From Sedimentitalea nanhaiensis DSM 24252 (GTDB taxonomy: Bacteria; Pseudomonadota; Alphaproteobacteria; Rhodobacterales; Rhodobacteraceae), in NCBI RefSeq assembly GCF_000473225.1, contig NZ_KI421509.1:66362-130361 (forward strand): a stretch of DNA of 64,000 nucleotides, read 5' to 3'. The position numbers and the translations under genes are program-made. Shown piece after piece: positions 17,022 to 24,940 of this stretch. The notes beneath the pieces were generated by a model. It made no database searches. It was given only the letters and a program-made list of their open reading frames with translations, and was not told the DNA's origin. Within the stretch, counting starts at the first letter, position 1. Every line of letters starts with the position of its first letter.

Positions 17022-17714
17022 TCAGATCTCGATCGCCTGCAGCACCTGGGGTTCGATCACGTCGACACCGGGCAGAGCCGCAGCCAGCGTTTGCGCGGAT
17101 TGTTCCAGGATCGGGAAGGTGCGGTAGTGGGCGGGGATCAGGGTCTTGAAGGCAAAGTACCGTTTGGCGGCATAGGCGACCTTGGCCATGTCCATGGTGA
17201 AATGCCCACCGGCGGACAGGATGCCGATATCGGGTTTGTAATAGTCCCCGAACCACTCCATGTCGGCCATGATGTCGGTGTCGCCGGACAGATAGACGGT
17301 ATGGCCCTCGGCGGCGAGCATGTAACCCACTTCGGACCCACCGGTGCGCAGCCCGTCTTCGGTCGAGAAGGTCGAGGAATGCTGGGCCGTGACCATCGAC
17401 AGCTTGGCGCCGTCCAGATCGACGGTGCCGCCCTTGTTGAAGCCGATGGTCTCGATGCCCTCGGTTTCACCCCAAAGGCCCATGATGTCGTATTGCCCGA
17501 CCACCGGTATGTTCAGCCGCCTGGCCAGCGGCAGCACGTCCACCACATGATCGAAATGCACATGGGTCAGGATGATATGGGTGGCCCCCGAAACGGCGGC
17601 GTCGTGCTGGTGTTCGGTCAGCATCGGGTTGCCGGTCAGCCACGGGTCGAGCAACAGCACCAGGTCGGCCGTCTCGATGCGAAAGCTGCCATGTCCCAGC
17701 CAGATGATCTTCAT
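17022..17714 (-). CDS. Metal-dependent hydrolase, UPF0173 / UlaG-like metallo-beta-lactamase fold
   Basis: A 230-residue protein of the UPF0173 family. It starts MKIIWLGHGSFRIET and has the zinc motif THVHFDHVVD (HxHxDH, about residues 50-58), then GTVDLDGAKL, HSSTF, LSGDTDI (metal Asp) and a late IPAHYRTFP His. These are the ligands of a binuclear metal site. Such proteins hydrolyse phosphoester or lactone-like bonds, but the natural substrate of this family is unknown. Ribosome site AAGGAG is well placed before 17714. It is followed on the same strand by little, and preceded at 56 bases by the VOC-SnoaL gene. Confidence 0.88.
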   Translation of the reverse strand: MKIIWLGHGSFRIETADLVLLLDPWLTGNPMLTEHQHDAAVSGATHIILTHVHFDHVVDVLPLARRLNIPVVGQYDIMGLWGETEGIETIGFNKGGTVDLDGAKLSMVTAQHSSTFSTEDGLRTGGSEVGYMLAAEGHTVYLSGDTDIMADMEWFGDYYKPDIGILSAGGHFTMDMAKVAYAAKRYFAFKTLIPAHYRTFPILEQSAQTLAAALPGVDVIEPQVLQAIEI

Positions 17715-17770
17715 GTCGTACTCCTTGTTTTCAGGCAGAGGCTAACGCCTGGATTGCGGTTTTGCACCGG

Positions 17771-18556
17771 TCAGGTGGCGGCGGGGGTGTCCTGGCTGAA
17801 CAGGTTGATCCAGCCGCCTTGCCAGCGTTTCCAGATGGAGCTGACATACATCCGTTCCGGATCGGAGCCGGGGGCCCGCGTGAATGTTGCCTGATAGCAC
17901 AACATGGCGTGGTCCGCCCCGAGGTCGACGCAGCGCATGTCGTTAAGGTCGTAGGTGTTGATCGTAGGCCCGTCGGCAAGCTGTGCCACATGCGCGGCCT
18001 TGCCGGAAAAACCGTCGGGATAAACCCCGAGAAAGCCATCGTCCAGCCGGGCCGCGTCGCTGTCCTGATCGCCGGTCACCAAGGCATCCCAGACCTGCCG
18101 TTCGCAGGTTTCGAGTTCTGCCAGCAGGCTGGTCTCTGGCGGATGTGACGGGCCACCGACCTGATGGACTTCGATGACGTTGCCGTCCGGATCGTAGAAA
18201 AAGATCTGATGCCAGCCTGCCACCGCCGCATGGCCCCAGTCCGAATAGGGGATGCCGTGGTTTTCCAGATGGGCGCGAAAGGCGCTCAGGTCATCGGTGC
18301 GATAGGCAATATGGCCGTGGCTGACCGGGTTGACGATCTGGCCGGTGGCAAATCCGGCATGTATGTCGCGCTGGGCGAGATGGGTCTGAATCGCGCCATC
18401 GGTGACAAAGGTGACGTCGCCGGCATAGCCTTTGGTCTTTTCCAGCACCGGCAGGCCCGCGGTCTCGCGTTCAAGCCCCAGAATGTCGCGGTAAAACCTG
18501 TCCATACGCGCCACATTTTCCGTGGCCATGTTGAGATGATGCAGGGTCAGTTTCAT
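17771..18556 (-). CDS. VOC-family domain fused to a SnoaL/NTF2-like domain
   Basis: A 261-residue two-domain protein. Residues about 1-125 are a glyoxalase/bleomycin-resistance (VOC) domain: LTLHHLNMATENVARMDRFY, then GHIAYRTDDLSAFRAHL and the metal-site end FFYDPDGNVIEVHQVGG. Residues about 140-258 resemble a SnoaL/DUF4440 (NTF2-like) domain: LLAELETCERQVWDALVTGD at its start and VSSIWKRWQGGWINLFSQDT at its end. VOC enzymes act on small molecules with a divalent metal, and SnoaL folds often bind hydrophobic ligands. The frame continues upstream to 19114 through gatC and gatA in antisense, but the real start is ATG 18556. Substrate unknown. Confidence 0.8.
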   Translation of the reverse strand: MKLTLHHLNMATENVARMDRFYRDILGLERETAGLPVLEKTKGYAGDVTFVTDGAIQTHLAQRDIHAGFATGQIVNPVSHGHIAYRTDDLSAFRAHLENHGIPYSDWGHAAVAGWHQIFFYDPDGNVIEVHQVGGPSHPPETSLLAELETCERQVWDALVTGDQDSDAARLDDGFLGVYPDGFSGKAAHVAQLADGPTINTYDLNDMRCVDLGADHAMLCYQATFTRAPGSDPERMYVSSIWKRWQGGWINLFSQDTPAAT

Positions 18557-18685
18557 CGTTGGGCCGTGCCTTGTGATTGCGTCAGGCGTCACCTTGACGG
18601 CTGTTGCGGCCGCTGTACAGGTCCGCGCCCCTTGCGAGCCGCCCGTCACGGGGGTAAATGCCCCTAACACAGCATGAGAGGTCCC

Positions 18686-18973
18686 ATGTCGATTGATCAG
18701 AACACCGCCGCCCGGGTGGCCAAATTGGCCCGCATCAAGGTCGAGCAGGATGCGCTGCCGGCGCTGGCCGACGAGTTCAACACCATCCTTGGGTTCATCG
18801 AGCAGTTGAACGAAGTGGATGTGGACGGGGTCGAGCCGATGACCTCGGTGACGCCGCAACGTCTGAAACGGCGGGTCGATGAGGTCACGGATGGCAATCA
18901 GCAGGCCAAGATCTTGTCCAATGCGCCGGATGCGCGCGAAGGATTTTTTGCGGTTCCCAAGGTGGTTGAATAA
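18686..18973 (+). CDS. gatC: Asp-tRNA(Asn)/Glu-tRNA(Gln) amidotransferase subunit C
   Basis: A 95-residue Gat[41 protein letters not shown] and the tail [15 protein letters not shown] all match the family. It wraps around GatA and GatB and stabilises the GatCAB complex, which makes Gln-tRNA(Gln) and Asn-tRNA(Asn) by transamidation. GAGAGG before ATG 18686 is the ribosome site; the ATG at 18674 is less likely. Its stop overlaps the gatA start (TAATG). Confidence 0.95.
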   Translation: MSIDQNTAARVAKLARIKVEQDALPALADEFNTILGFIEQLNEVDVDGVEPMTSVTPQRLKRRVDEVTDGNQQAKILSNAPDAREGFFAVPKVVE

Positions 18974-20460
18974 TGTCTGATCTGAACAAACTGGGACTGG
19001 CATCGGCGCGCGACGCGCTGCGCAAGGGTGAAACCACCGCAGTCGAGCTGACGCAGGCCTGCCTGACGGCGATCGACGGCGCGGATGCGCTGAACGCATT
19101 TGTGCACAAGACACCGGAAATCGCCCTGGAGCGGGCGGCGGCGGCGGATGCGCGGCTTCAGGCGGGCGACGCGCCCGCGATGTGCGGTCTGCCGATCGGC
19201 ATCAAGGATCTGTTCTGTACCAGAGGCGTACCCAGCCAGGCCGGCAGCCGGATTTTGCAGGGGTTTCTGCCGGAATACGAATCCACCGTCAGCCAGAACC
19301 TGGCCGATGCGGGCGCGGTGATGCTGGGCAAGCTGAACATGGACGAATTCGCCATGGGATCGTCCAACGAAACCAGCACATATGGCAACGCGATCAGCCC
19401 CTGGCGGCGTGGCAATGACGCGGCAGAGCTGACGCCCGGCGGATCAAGCGGTGGCTCGGCGGCGGCTGTGGCGGCCGATCTGTGCCTTGCGGCGACCGGC
19501 ACCGACACCGGCGGCTCGATCCGCCAGCCTGCGGCCTTTACCGGCACGGTGGGGATCAAGCCGACCTATGGGCGCTGCTCGCGCTGGGGCATTGTCGCCT
19601 TTGCCAGTTCGCTGGATCAGGCCGGGCCGATGACCAAATCGGTGCGCGACGCGGCGATCATGCTGGGTGCGATGTGCGGCCATGACCCCAAGGACAGCAC
19701 CAGCGCCGATCTGGCGGTGCCGGATTTCGAAGCGATGCTGAGCGGCGACATCAAGGGCAAGAAGATCGGTATTCCGCGCGAATACCGCATGGACGGGATG
19801 CCGGGCGAGATTGAAAAGCTGTGGGCCGACGGTGCCGACATGCTGAAGGATGCGGGGGCCGAGATTGTCGATATCAGCCTGCCGCATACGAAATACGCGC
19901 TGCCGGCCTATTATGTCATTGCGCCCGCCGAGGCGTCCAGCAATCTGGCGCGCTATGACGGGGTGCGGTACGGTCACCGCGCCACGCTGGCTCACGGTGA
20001 CGGCATCACCGAGATGTATGAAAAGACCCGCGCCGAGGGGTTCGGCCACGAAGTGCAGCGCCGGGTGATGGTCGGCACCTATGTGCTGAGCGCGGGGTTC
20101 TATGACGCCTATTACAACCGCGCCCGCCGGGTTCGCACCCTGATCAAAAAGGACTTCGAGGATGTGTTTGCCACCGGGGTCGACGCGATCCTGACCCCGG
20201 CGACCCCCTCGGCGGCCTTTGGTCTGGGCGAGATGACGGATGCCGATCCGGTGCAGATGTATCTGAACGACGTGTTCACGGTCACCGTGAACCTGGCCGG
20301 GTTGCCGGGTATTTCAGTGCCAGCCGGGCTGGACAAGCAGGGGCTGCCGCTGGGGCTGCAACTGATCGGCCGACCCTGGGAGGAAGGCGATCTGCTGAAC
20401 ACCGCCCATGCGCTGGAAAACGCCGCCGGGTTCGTGGCCAAGCCGGGCAAGTGGTGGTAG
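18973..20460 (+). CDS. gatA: Asp-tRNA(Asn)/Glu-tRNA(Gln) amidotransferase subunit A
   Basis: A 495-residue amidase-signature enzyme that frees ammonia from glutamine for the GatCAB complex. The Ser-cisSer-Lys triad is visible: Lys in [10 protein letters not shown] (about residue 76), and the serines in [19 protein letters not shown] and [14 protein letters not shown] (about 155-185). The length is normal for GatA. It is translationally coupled to gatC by TAATG. gatB is not nearby, a common split in Rhodobacterales. Confidence 0.96.
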   Translation: MSDLNKLGLASARDALRKGETTAVELTQACLTAIDGADALNAFVHKTPEIALERAAAADARLQAGDAPAMCGLPIGIKDLFCTRGVPSQAGSRILQGFLPEYESTVSQNLADAGAVMLGKLNMDEFAMGSSNETSTYGNAISPWRRGNDAAELTPGGSSGGSAAAVAADLCLAATGTDTGGSIRQPAAFTGTVGIKPTYGRCSRWGIVAFASSLDQAGPMTKSVRDAAIMLGAMCGHDPKDSTSADLAVPDFEAMLSGDIKGKKIGIPREYRMDGMPGEIEKLWADGADMLKDAGAEIVDISLPHTKYALPAYYVIAPAEASSNLARYDGVRYGHRATLAHGDGITEMYEKTRAEGFGHEVQRRVMVGTYVLSAGFYDAYYNRARRVRTLIKKDFEDVFATGVDAILTPATPSAAFGLGEMTDADPVQMYLNDVFTVTVNLAGLPGISVPAGLDKQGLPLGLQLIGRPWEEGDLLNTAHALENAAGFVAKPGKWW

Positions 20461-20501
20461 AATACAGGACCGGAACCGGCAGTAACGACAGGACGGAAGA
20501 G

Positions 20502-21269
20502 ATGCAGAACCAGATCCGATTTCCCATCCTGTTTGGCTTTGCGCTGGCGGTGCTGGCGGGCTGTGCGCAAACCCCACCGGATACGATGGCGGGGGTTGGG
20601 TTCGGCTCGGACGCCGATGCGATGCGGGCGCGCGAGATGGAGCTGGCCGGGGCAGATGCCTCGACCGAGCGGCTGGCGCCGCCGCAGCTGCTGTCCAGCG
20701 AACCGCTTGCTCCGGTGACCGCACCGGGGGCGCCGATGCGCACCGTGGCCAGTTCGACCGGTGTGCAAAGCGCGGCGTTGCCGCCGGGCGCGGGTGCGGA
20801 TGATATCGCGGCCCAGACAGCGGCGGCGCTGGCCGCCAGTTCGGGAACGCCTTCGGCTGGCGTGGTGACCACGGCGACGGGCCTGTCGGCGGAAAACGAT
20901 TTCACGGCCGTGTCGGGCAGCCGCACGATCCAGGGCGATGCCGCGCTGATCGCCACCAACCGCGCACAGTATCAGGTGATCGAGCCCACGGCCCTGCCGG
21001 AACGCACCGATACCGCGCAGCCGAATATCGTCAGCTATGCGCTGGCCAGCGCGCACCCGCGTGGCACCCGCGTTTACAGCCGAAGCGGTTCGAACCTGGT
21101 GGCCAAGGCCGAGCGCAATTGCAACGCCTTTACCTCGCCCGACATGGCGCAGGCCGAGTTCCTGGCCAAGGGCGGGCCACAACGCGACCGTGCCGGGCTG
21201 GACCCGGATGGCGACGGATATGCCTGCGGCTGGGATCCGGCCCCGTTCCGCCGCGCGGTCGACAACTGA
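20502..21269 (+). CDS. Lipoprotein with Excalibur-like calcium-binding motif
   Basis: A 255-residue lipoprotein. The signal MQNQIRFPILFGFALAVLAG leads into the lipobox VLAGC. A low-complexity Ala/Pro/Gly region (about residues 40-150) may span the periplasm. The C-terminal 60 residues hold NCNAFTSPDMAQAEFLAKGG and an Excalibur-like D-P-D-G-D-G-Y-A-C-G-W motif, normally a calcium-binding extracellular motif with a conserved Cys pair. It is followed 4 bases later by the amidase gene, so the two may act together on the cell wall. The start is chosen by GGAAGAG upstream and by the signal peptide. Confidence 0.75.
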   Translation: MQNQIRFPILFGFALAVLAGCAQTPPDTMAGVGFGSDADAMRAREMELAGADASTERLAPPQLLSSEPLAPVTAPGAPMRTVASSTGVQSAALPPGAGADDIAAQTAAALAASSGTPSAGVVTTATGLSAENDFTAVSGSRTIQGDAALIATNRAQYQVIEPTALPERTDTAQPNIVSYALASAHPRGTRVYSRSGSNLVAKAERNCNAFTSPDMAQAEFLAKGGPQRDRAGLDPDGDGYACGWDPAPFRRAVDN

Positions 21270-21273
21270 TCCG

Positions 21274-21945
21274 GTGACGCCGATCTGGCATCCCTCGCCG
21301 AACGCCGGGCCGCGCCGGGACGGGCTGCGCCCGGAACTGGTGGTGCTTCACTATACCGCGATGAACAGCGCCGCAGCGGCGCTGGAACGGCTGTGCGATG
21401 CCAGCGCCGAAGTGTCCGCGCATTACCTGATCGGGGGCGATGGCACGGTTTGGCAGATGGTGCGCGAAGACCTGCGCGCCTGGCATGCGGGTGCGGGGGA
21501 ATGGGCCGCGCGGGGCGATGTCAATTCGCGTTCGATCGGCATCGAGCTTGACAATCGCGGCACCCATCCGTTTTCACAGCCGCAGATGAGCGCGCTTGAG
21601 GCGTTGTTGGCCGGGATACTGCTGCGATGGGAGATCGCGCCGCAGGGCGTCATCGGTCATTCCGACATGGCACCGGCGCGCAAGTTTGATCCCGGCCCCC
21701 GGTTTGACTGGCGCCGATTGGCGCGTCAGGGGCTGTCGGTTTGGCCGAGGCCGGCACAAGGCGGTGACTTTTGGGACGACGCGGCGTGCTTTGGGTATCC
21801 GGTGCAGGACCGGACGGCAACGCTGGCTGCGTTCCGCACCCGGTTTCGACCCCATGCACAGGGTCCGCTGGAGGCCGAGGACCGTGCACTGATCGCCGAT
21901 CTGGCGGCACGCTTTGGCGTTGACCGGGCGGCGCGGACCTCCTAA
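21274..21945 (+). CDS. N-acetylmuramoyl-L-alanine amidase, AmpD/AmiD type
   Basis: A 223-residue amidase_2 domain protein with a GTG start 4 bases after the preceding lipoprotein stop. Zinc ligands are in place: VVLHYTAM (His), WHAGAGEWAARGDVNSRSIG (second His) and VIGHSDMAPARKFDPGP (His and Asp), the standard AmpD/AmiD set. It cleaves the amide bond between muramic acid and L-Ala in peptidoglycan or its fragments. There is no signal peptide, so it is likely a cytoplasmic AmpD-type enzyme recycling anhydro-muropeptides. The extended C terminus (WDDAACFGYPVQDRTATLAA) resembles the peptidoglycan-binding tail of AmiD. Confidence 0.88.
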   Translation: MTPIWHPSPNAGPRRDGLRPELVVLHYTAMNSAAAALERLCDASAEVSAHYLIGGDGTVWQMVREDLRAWHAGAGEWAARGDVNSRSIGIELDNRGTHPFSQPQMSALEALLAGILLRWEIAPQGVIGHSDMAPARKFDPGPRFDWRRLARQGLSVWPRPAQGGDFWDDAACFGYPVQDRTATLAAFRTRFRPHAQGPLEAEDRALIADLAARFGVDRAARTS

Positions 21946-21952
21946 GTCGCAG

Positions 21953-22353
21953 GGGCGCGGAGGGCCGGATGGCCGCTGGTGTCGCAAGGCACGAGAGGAA
22001 AGTCCGGACTCCACAAGGCAACGGTGCCGGGTAACGCCCGGGCAGGGCAACCTGACGGATAGCGCCACAGAAAACAGACCGCCTGTGTCCGCACAGGTAA
22101 GGGTGAAACGGTGGGGTAAGAGCCCACCGCGCCGCTGGCAACAGGGGCGGCATGGCAAGCCCCACCGGGAGCAATGCCAAATAGGACCCCCGCGCGGGAC
22201 CGGTCCCGGCAACGGGATACCGCCGCTAGGCGCGCGTTGGCCGAGAGGGGTCGGGTTGGCAGCTGGACGCACGTGGCAACACGGGCGCTAGAGGAATGGT
22301 CATCGACGGGGGTAACCCCTGAACAGAATCCGGCTTACAGGCCCTCCGCGCAA
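21953..22353 (+). ncRNA. rnpB: RNase P RNA, bacterial class A
   Basis: The universal core elements are all here in order: GAGGAAAGTCCGGACTCCAC (CR-I region, near 21995), GATAGCGCCACAGAAA (about 22057-22072), a GGTAAGGGTGAAACGGTGG block near 22100, and the 3' CAGAATCCGGCTTACAGGCC (about 22324-22343). Helix P1 is formed by GCGCGGAGGGCC (21955-21966) and GGCCCTCCGCGC (22340-22351), a perfect 12-bp match that fixes both ends. This is the ribozyme that matures tRNA 5' ends. Ends are approximate to a few bases. Confidence 0.96.
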
Positions 22354-22400
22354 TTTCTGACGGACCTTGGCCTCTGGGACGTGACGGGCCGTCAGGGCGG

Positions 22401-22529
22401 CTACCTGCCGGACAGCACCGGGCTTTCAGCATCGAGGGTGGCGCGCGAGGCGACGACCTGGGTGGCCGCGAGCGCTGCGGCGCAGAGGATCACCAGGATG
22501 GCAAAGCGGGGAAAATGCGGGACACGCAT
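22401..22529 (-). CDS. Candidate 42-residue exported or membrane peptide
   Basis: A short frame: MRVPHFPRFAILVILCAAAL followed by AATQVVASRATLDAESPVLS, then GR and a stop. AGGAG lies 7-8 bases before the ATG, a better ribosome site than most of its neighbours have. The N terminus is a signal-peptide-like or membrane helix and the remaining 20 residues are polar. It lies convergent to rnpB. No family is recognised. The ribosome site and signal make it a fair candidate small gene. Confidence 0.5.
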   Translation of the reverse strand: MRVPHFPRFAILVILCAAALAATQVVASRATLDAESPVLSGR

Positions 22530-22763
22530 GACAAACTCCTAATCGTTACATCAAAAACACATCGAAAAATACAGCCCTTGTGTAACCGGACAATGTCAGA
22601 TTGTAAAGAATGCGCTGTTCGAGGGGGGCTATCGTTGCTGAATCGGCTGCATTCGCAAATCCGCTGTTGACTCGGCCCCGCGCCCGGGTAAAAGCGCAGC
22701 TTCATACGAATTTGTCGAAAGGTGCCCCAGCAGGCATTTGCCTTTCGTTGCAGGAGAGAGACC
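22530..22763. other. Intergenic region between divergent genes
   Basis: The 234 bases between the small exported peptide gene (minus) and rpmG (plus) hold no reading frame I would keep. The promoters of both genes are expected here. I see no clear operator, riboswitch or hairpin. Confidence 0.5.
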
Positions 22764-22931
22764 ATGGCGAAGCCGACCACAATCAAGATCCGCCTGAACT
22801 CGACCGCAGGCACCGGCCATTTCTATGTGACCAAGAAAAATGCGCGCACCATGACCGACAAGATGGTGGTCCGCAAATATGACCCGGTGGTTCGCAAGCA
22901 CGTCGAGTACAAGGAAGGCAAGATCAAGTAA
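22764..22931 (+). CDS. rpmG: 50S ribosomal protein L33
   Basis: A 55-residue L33: [20 protein letters not shown], then [20 protein letters not shown] and the basic tail. The zinc-binding cysteines of C+ type L33 are absent, so this is the C-minus form. It sits near the E site of the large ribosomal subunit. AGGAGAG precedes the ATG. It is monocistronic, with a strong terminator 24 bases after the stop. Confidence 0.95.
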   Translation: MAKPTTIKIRLNSTAGTGHFYVTKKNARTMTDKMVVRKYDPVVRKHVEYKEGKIK

Positions 22932-22955
22932 TCTTGTCCGACCGGATCGAAAGTC

Positions 22956-22990
22956 AAAGGGTTACGCCAGCGCGTGGCCCTTTTTCTTTT
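22956..22990 (+). terminator. Intrinsic terminator of rpmG
   Basis: AAAGGG and ACGC pair with GCGT and CCCTTT around a short loop, and the T-rich run TTTTTCTTTT follows. It lies 24 bases past the rpmG stop. Confidence 0.88.
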
Positions 22991-23109
22991 GTGTGAACGG
23001 TGGGCGTTTGCAGGGCGTCAACCGGATGCTGAGCACCCCGGTGCGGTCTGGATTAACCGGCTGTCAAGGAATTGCCGATAGATCCGATTAAAGACAAAAC
23101 GAGGGGATC

Positions 23110-23298
23110 ATGACAGTCAGGATCGTTATCGCATGTGCGGCCGCCTTGTTGACCGCCGGATGTGAACCGGAACGCGATGTCGGTTTTGGCGAGGTCGGGA
23201 CCGCGCAATCGCTGCGGGCCGCCTATGCGCTGGACTTTCAGGGGCTGGCCTTTGTGGCGCGCGAGACGACGGCGTCGGAGCGGGGCAGCACCCGCTGA
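23110..23298 (+). CDS. Small lipoprotein, unknown function
   Basis: A 62-residue predicted lipoprotein. The signal MTVRIVIACAAALLTAGC ends in the lipobox LTAGC, and the mature part is only about 45 residues. It carries no recognised domain. GAGGGG lies just before the ATG. It sits between rpmG and the DUF1272 gene. Short lipoproteins like this are common in Rhodobacterales and are usually conserved only within the order. Confidence 0.6.
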   Translation: MTVRIVIACAAALLTAGCEPERDVGFGEVGTAQSLRAAYALDFQGLAFVARETTASERGSTR

Positions 23299-23306
23299 GG
23301 CGCGCG

Positions 23307-23615
23307 TCACCTCTGATCAGGCGCAACGTCCTTGAGACGGGCGGTCAACTCGGCGCGGTCGGCCTGATCCCATTTGCAGCTGCGCCTTTGGGTGGCAGGC
23401 GGATGCGTTGCCAGACCGGTGCCTGTGCGCCAGCTGTGCGCAGGGCGGATCGGCCGCGCGACCAGGTTTCCACCGCAATTGGGGCAGACCCCCTGTAACG
23501 CGCGGTCGGCGCAATCGGCGCAATAGGTACATTCATAGCTGCAGATCCGCGCCAGGGGTGAGGCGGGCGGCAGGTCATGGTCGCAAATTTCGCAGTTCGG
23601 GCGCAGCTCTAGCAT
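23307..23615 (-). CDS. DUF1272 domain protein
   Basis: A 102-residue protein, about 60 residues of it a DUF1272 domain: MLELRPNCEICDHDLPPASP followed by C-S-Y-E-C...C-A-D-C...C-P-N-C-G-G. This gives several Cys pairs that likely bind zinc. A basic tail of about 40 residues follows. Function unknown. Starts at 23615 (the family's usual MLELRPN) or 23630 (MQTAHMLEL) are both possible. Either start lies right at the T-rich tail of the terminator that ends the upstream BI-1 gene, and I see no ribosome site. Confidence 0.8.
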   Translation of the reverse strand: MLELRPNCEICDHDLPPASPLARICSYECTYCADCADRALQGVCPNCGGNLVARPIRPAHSWRTGTGLATHPPATQRRSCKWDQADRAELTARLKDVAPDQR

Positions 23616-23631
23616 ATGGGCAGTTTGCATA

Positions 23632-23660
23632 GAAAAAGGGCCGGTCGCAAGGACCGGCCC
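23632..23660 (-). terminator. Intrinsic terminator after the BI-1 family gene
   Basis: On the minus strand a perfect 9-bp stem (GGGCCGGTC / GACCGGCCC, 5-base loop) is followed by TTTTTC. It lies 24 bases past the stop of the BI-1 family gene and just 2 bases before the first possible start codon of the DUF1272 gene. Confidence 0.85.
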
Positions 23661-23683
23661 CGATTGTCGTCTGCGGTGCTGCG

Positions 23684-24433
23684 TTATTCGCGATTGCCGA
23701 ACAGTTGCAGCAGGAACATGAACATGTTGATGAAGTCCAGGTACAGGGTCAGCGCGCCCATGATTGCGGACTTGCCCAGCCATTCGGCATCGCCATGTGC
23801 GGCGTGCTGGATGTATTCGGTCTTGATCTTTTGCGTGTCGTAGGCGGTGAGGCCCGCAAAGATCAGAACGCCCAGGATAGAGATCGCAAACATCATCGCA
23901 GGCGACTGCAGGAAAATGTTGACCACCATCGCTACGATCAGGCCGATAACCCCCATCATCAGGAAAGTGCCCATCGCGGACAGGTCTTTCTTTGTGGTGT
24001 AGCCATACAGCGACAGCCCGGCAAACGAGATTGACGTTACCAGAAAGACATTGGCGATCGACAGGCCGGTAAAGGCGACGAAGATCCACGCCATCGACAG
24101 ACCCATCACGGCAGCGAAGGCGTAAAAGAACAGTTGCGCGCCCGCCACCGAAAGCTTGTTTATTGCCGCTCCAAAGGCGAATACCATGCCAAGCGGTGCA
24201 AACATCACGATCCAGCCCAGGATATTGGGCGACAGAGTGACCGGATCGCGGAACGCGCCCAGCAGTGCCGGGTTGGTGCCGACGGCCCAGGCCACGAGGA
24301 AGGTCAGCAAGGTGCCCACGGACATCGTGCCGTAGACCTTGTTCATATGTGCACGCAATCCCGCATCGATCGCGGAAGATCGTGTTCCGGCCGCGGTCCG
24401 GCCCGCCACGCGGTTCATGTCGAATTCAGCCAT
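23684..24433 (-). CDS. Bax inhibitor-1 / YccA family membrane protein
   Basis: A 249-residue protein with seven predicted membrane helices, typical of the BI-1/YccA (LFG/TMBIM) family. The soluble N terminus is followed by LRAHMNKVYGTMSVGTLLTF, and the C-terminal part has AGLTAYDTQKIKTEYIQ, the conserved DTQ element thought to gate calcium or proton leak. E. coli YccA modulates FtsH, and the YetJ branch leaks calcium; which applies here is unknown. The gene is ended by a strong terminator at 23632-23660 and has its own upstream region. Confidence 0.9.
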   Translation of the reverse strand: MAEFDMNRVAGRTAAGTRSSAIDAGLRAHMNKVYGTMSVGTLLTFLVAWAVGTNPALLGAFRDPVTLSPNILGWIVMFAPLGMVFAFGAAINKLSVAGAQLFFYAFAAVMGLSMAWIFVAFTGLSIANVFLVTSISFAGLSLYGYTTKKDLSAMGTFLMMGVIGLIVAMVVNIFLQSPAMMFAISILGVLIFAGLTAYDTQKIKTEYIQHAAHGDAEWLGKSAIMGALTLYLDFINMFMFLLQLFGNRE

Positions 24434-24553
24434 TCAAGGTCTCCGTTCAAGACAAGGGTGCCGCTGGAAACAGCCCAACAGCTCTTGTTTGAAATATCGG
24501 GTGTACCGGCGGCATTTTCAAGTGAATCCGACACGGATTATCGGTAGAACTTG

Positions 24554-24584
24554 GCAAAAATTGCCCTGCCGGGGAAGGCAGGGC
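24554..24584 (-). terminator. Intrinsic terminator of the DUF1127 gene
   Basis: On the minus strand an 8-bp stem (GCCCTGCC / GGCAGGGC, 6-base loop) is followed by AATTTTTGCC. It lies about 20 bases after the DUF1127 stop codon. Confidence 0.8.
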
Positions 24585-24605
24585 GAAAAATGCCGTGCGG
24601 GGCGG

Positions 24606-24815
24606 TCAGATCCGCCAGTTGGCGGGCGCATCCCAGAGTGGACGGCGGGCCTCTGCTTCGGCCTGCGCGCGGGTGATGCCGATGTCGCACAGGGACTTGG
24701 CATCAAGGCGGCGCAGCGCCCGACGCTGACGCCACAGGCCAAGGGCCCGCACCAGACGACGGCCCAGCGAGGGCGTGCAGTGCGGTGCGGCGCGGGCGGC
24801 ATTAAGGGCGGTCAT
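24606..24815 (-). CDS. DUF1127 small basic protein
   Basis: A 69-residue Arg-rich protein with the DUF1127 (YjiS-like) motif LWRQRRALRRLDAKSLCDIG followed by ITRAQAEAEARRPLWD. In Rhodobacter and Agrobacterium such proteins are small RNA-linked regulators that affect stress, phosphate or carbon responses (CcaF1 is one studied example). AGGAAA precedes the ATG, and a terminator follows directly, so it is a single-gene unit divergent from the LysR gene. Its substrate or RNA targets are unknown. Confidence 0.85.
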   Translation of the reverse strand: MTALNAARAAPHCTPSLGRRLVRALGLWRQRRALRRLDAKSLCDIGITRAQAEAEARRPLWDAPANWRI

Positions 24816-24940
24816 GGCTATTTCCTTTCCGATTTGCGATGAATCGTGTCTATTGAATCAACTTCCTTGATAAATATGCCCGGCAGTGGCACATTATAAA
24901 AGCCAATGATTGTGCGCTCATCCATCAAGGATTGTGAAGT

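Noticed and set aside
22174-22542. Plus-strand frame of 122 codons over the 3' part of rnpB
   Set aside because: It lies within the RNase P RNA, whose core elements and P1 helix are clear.
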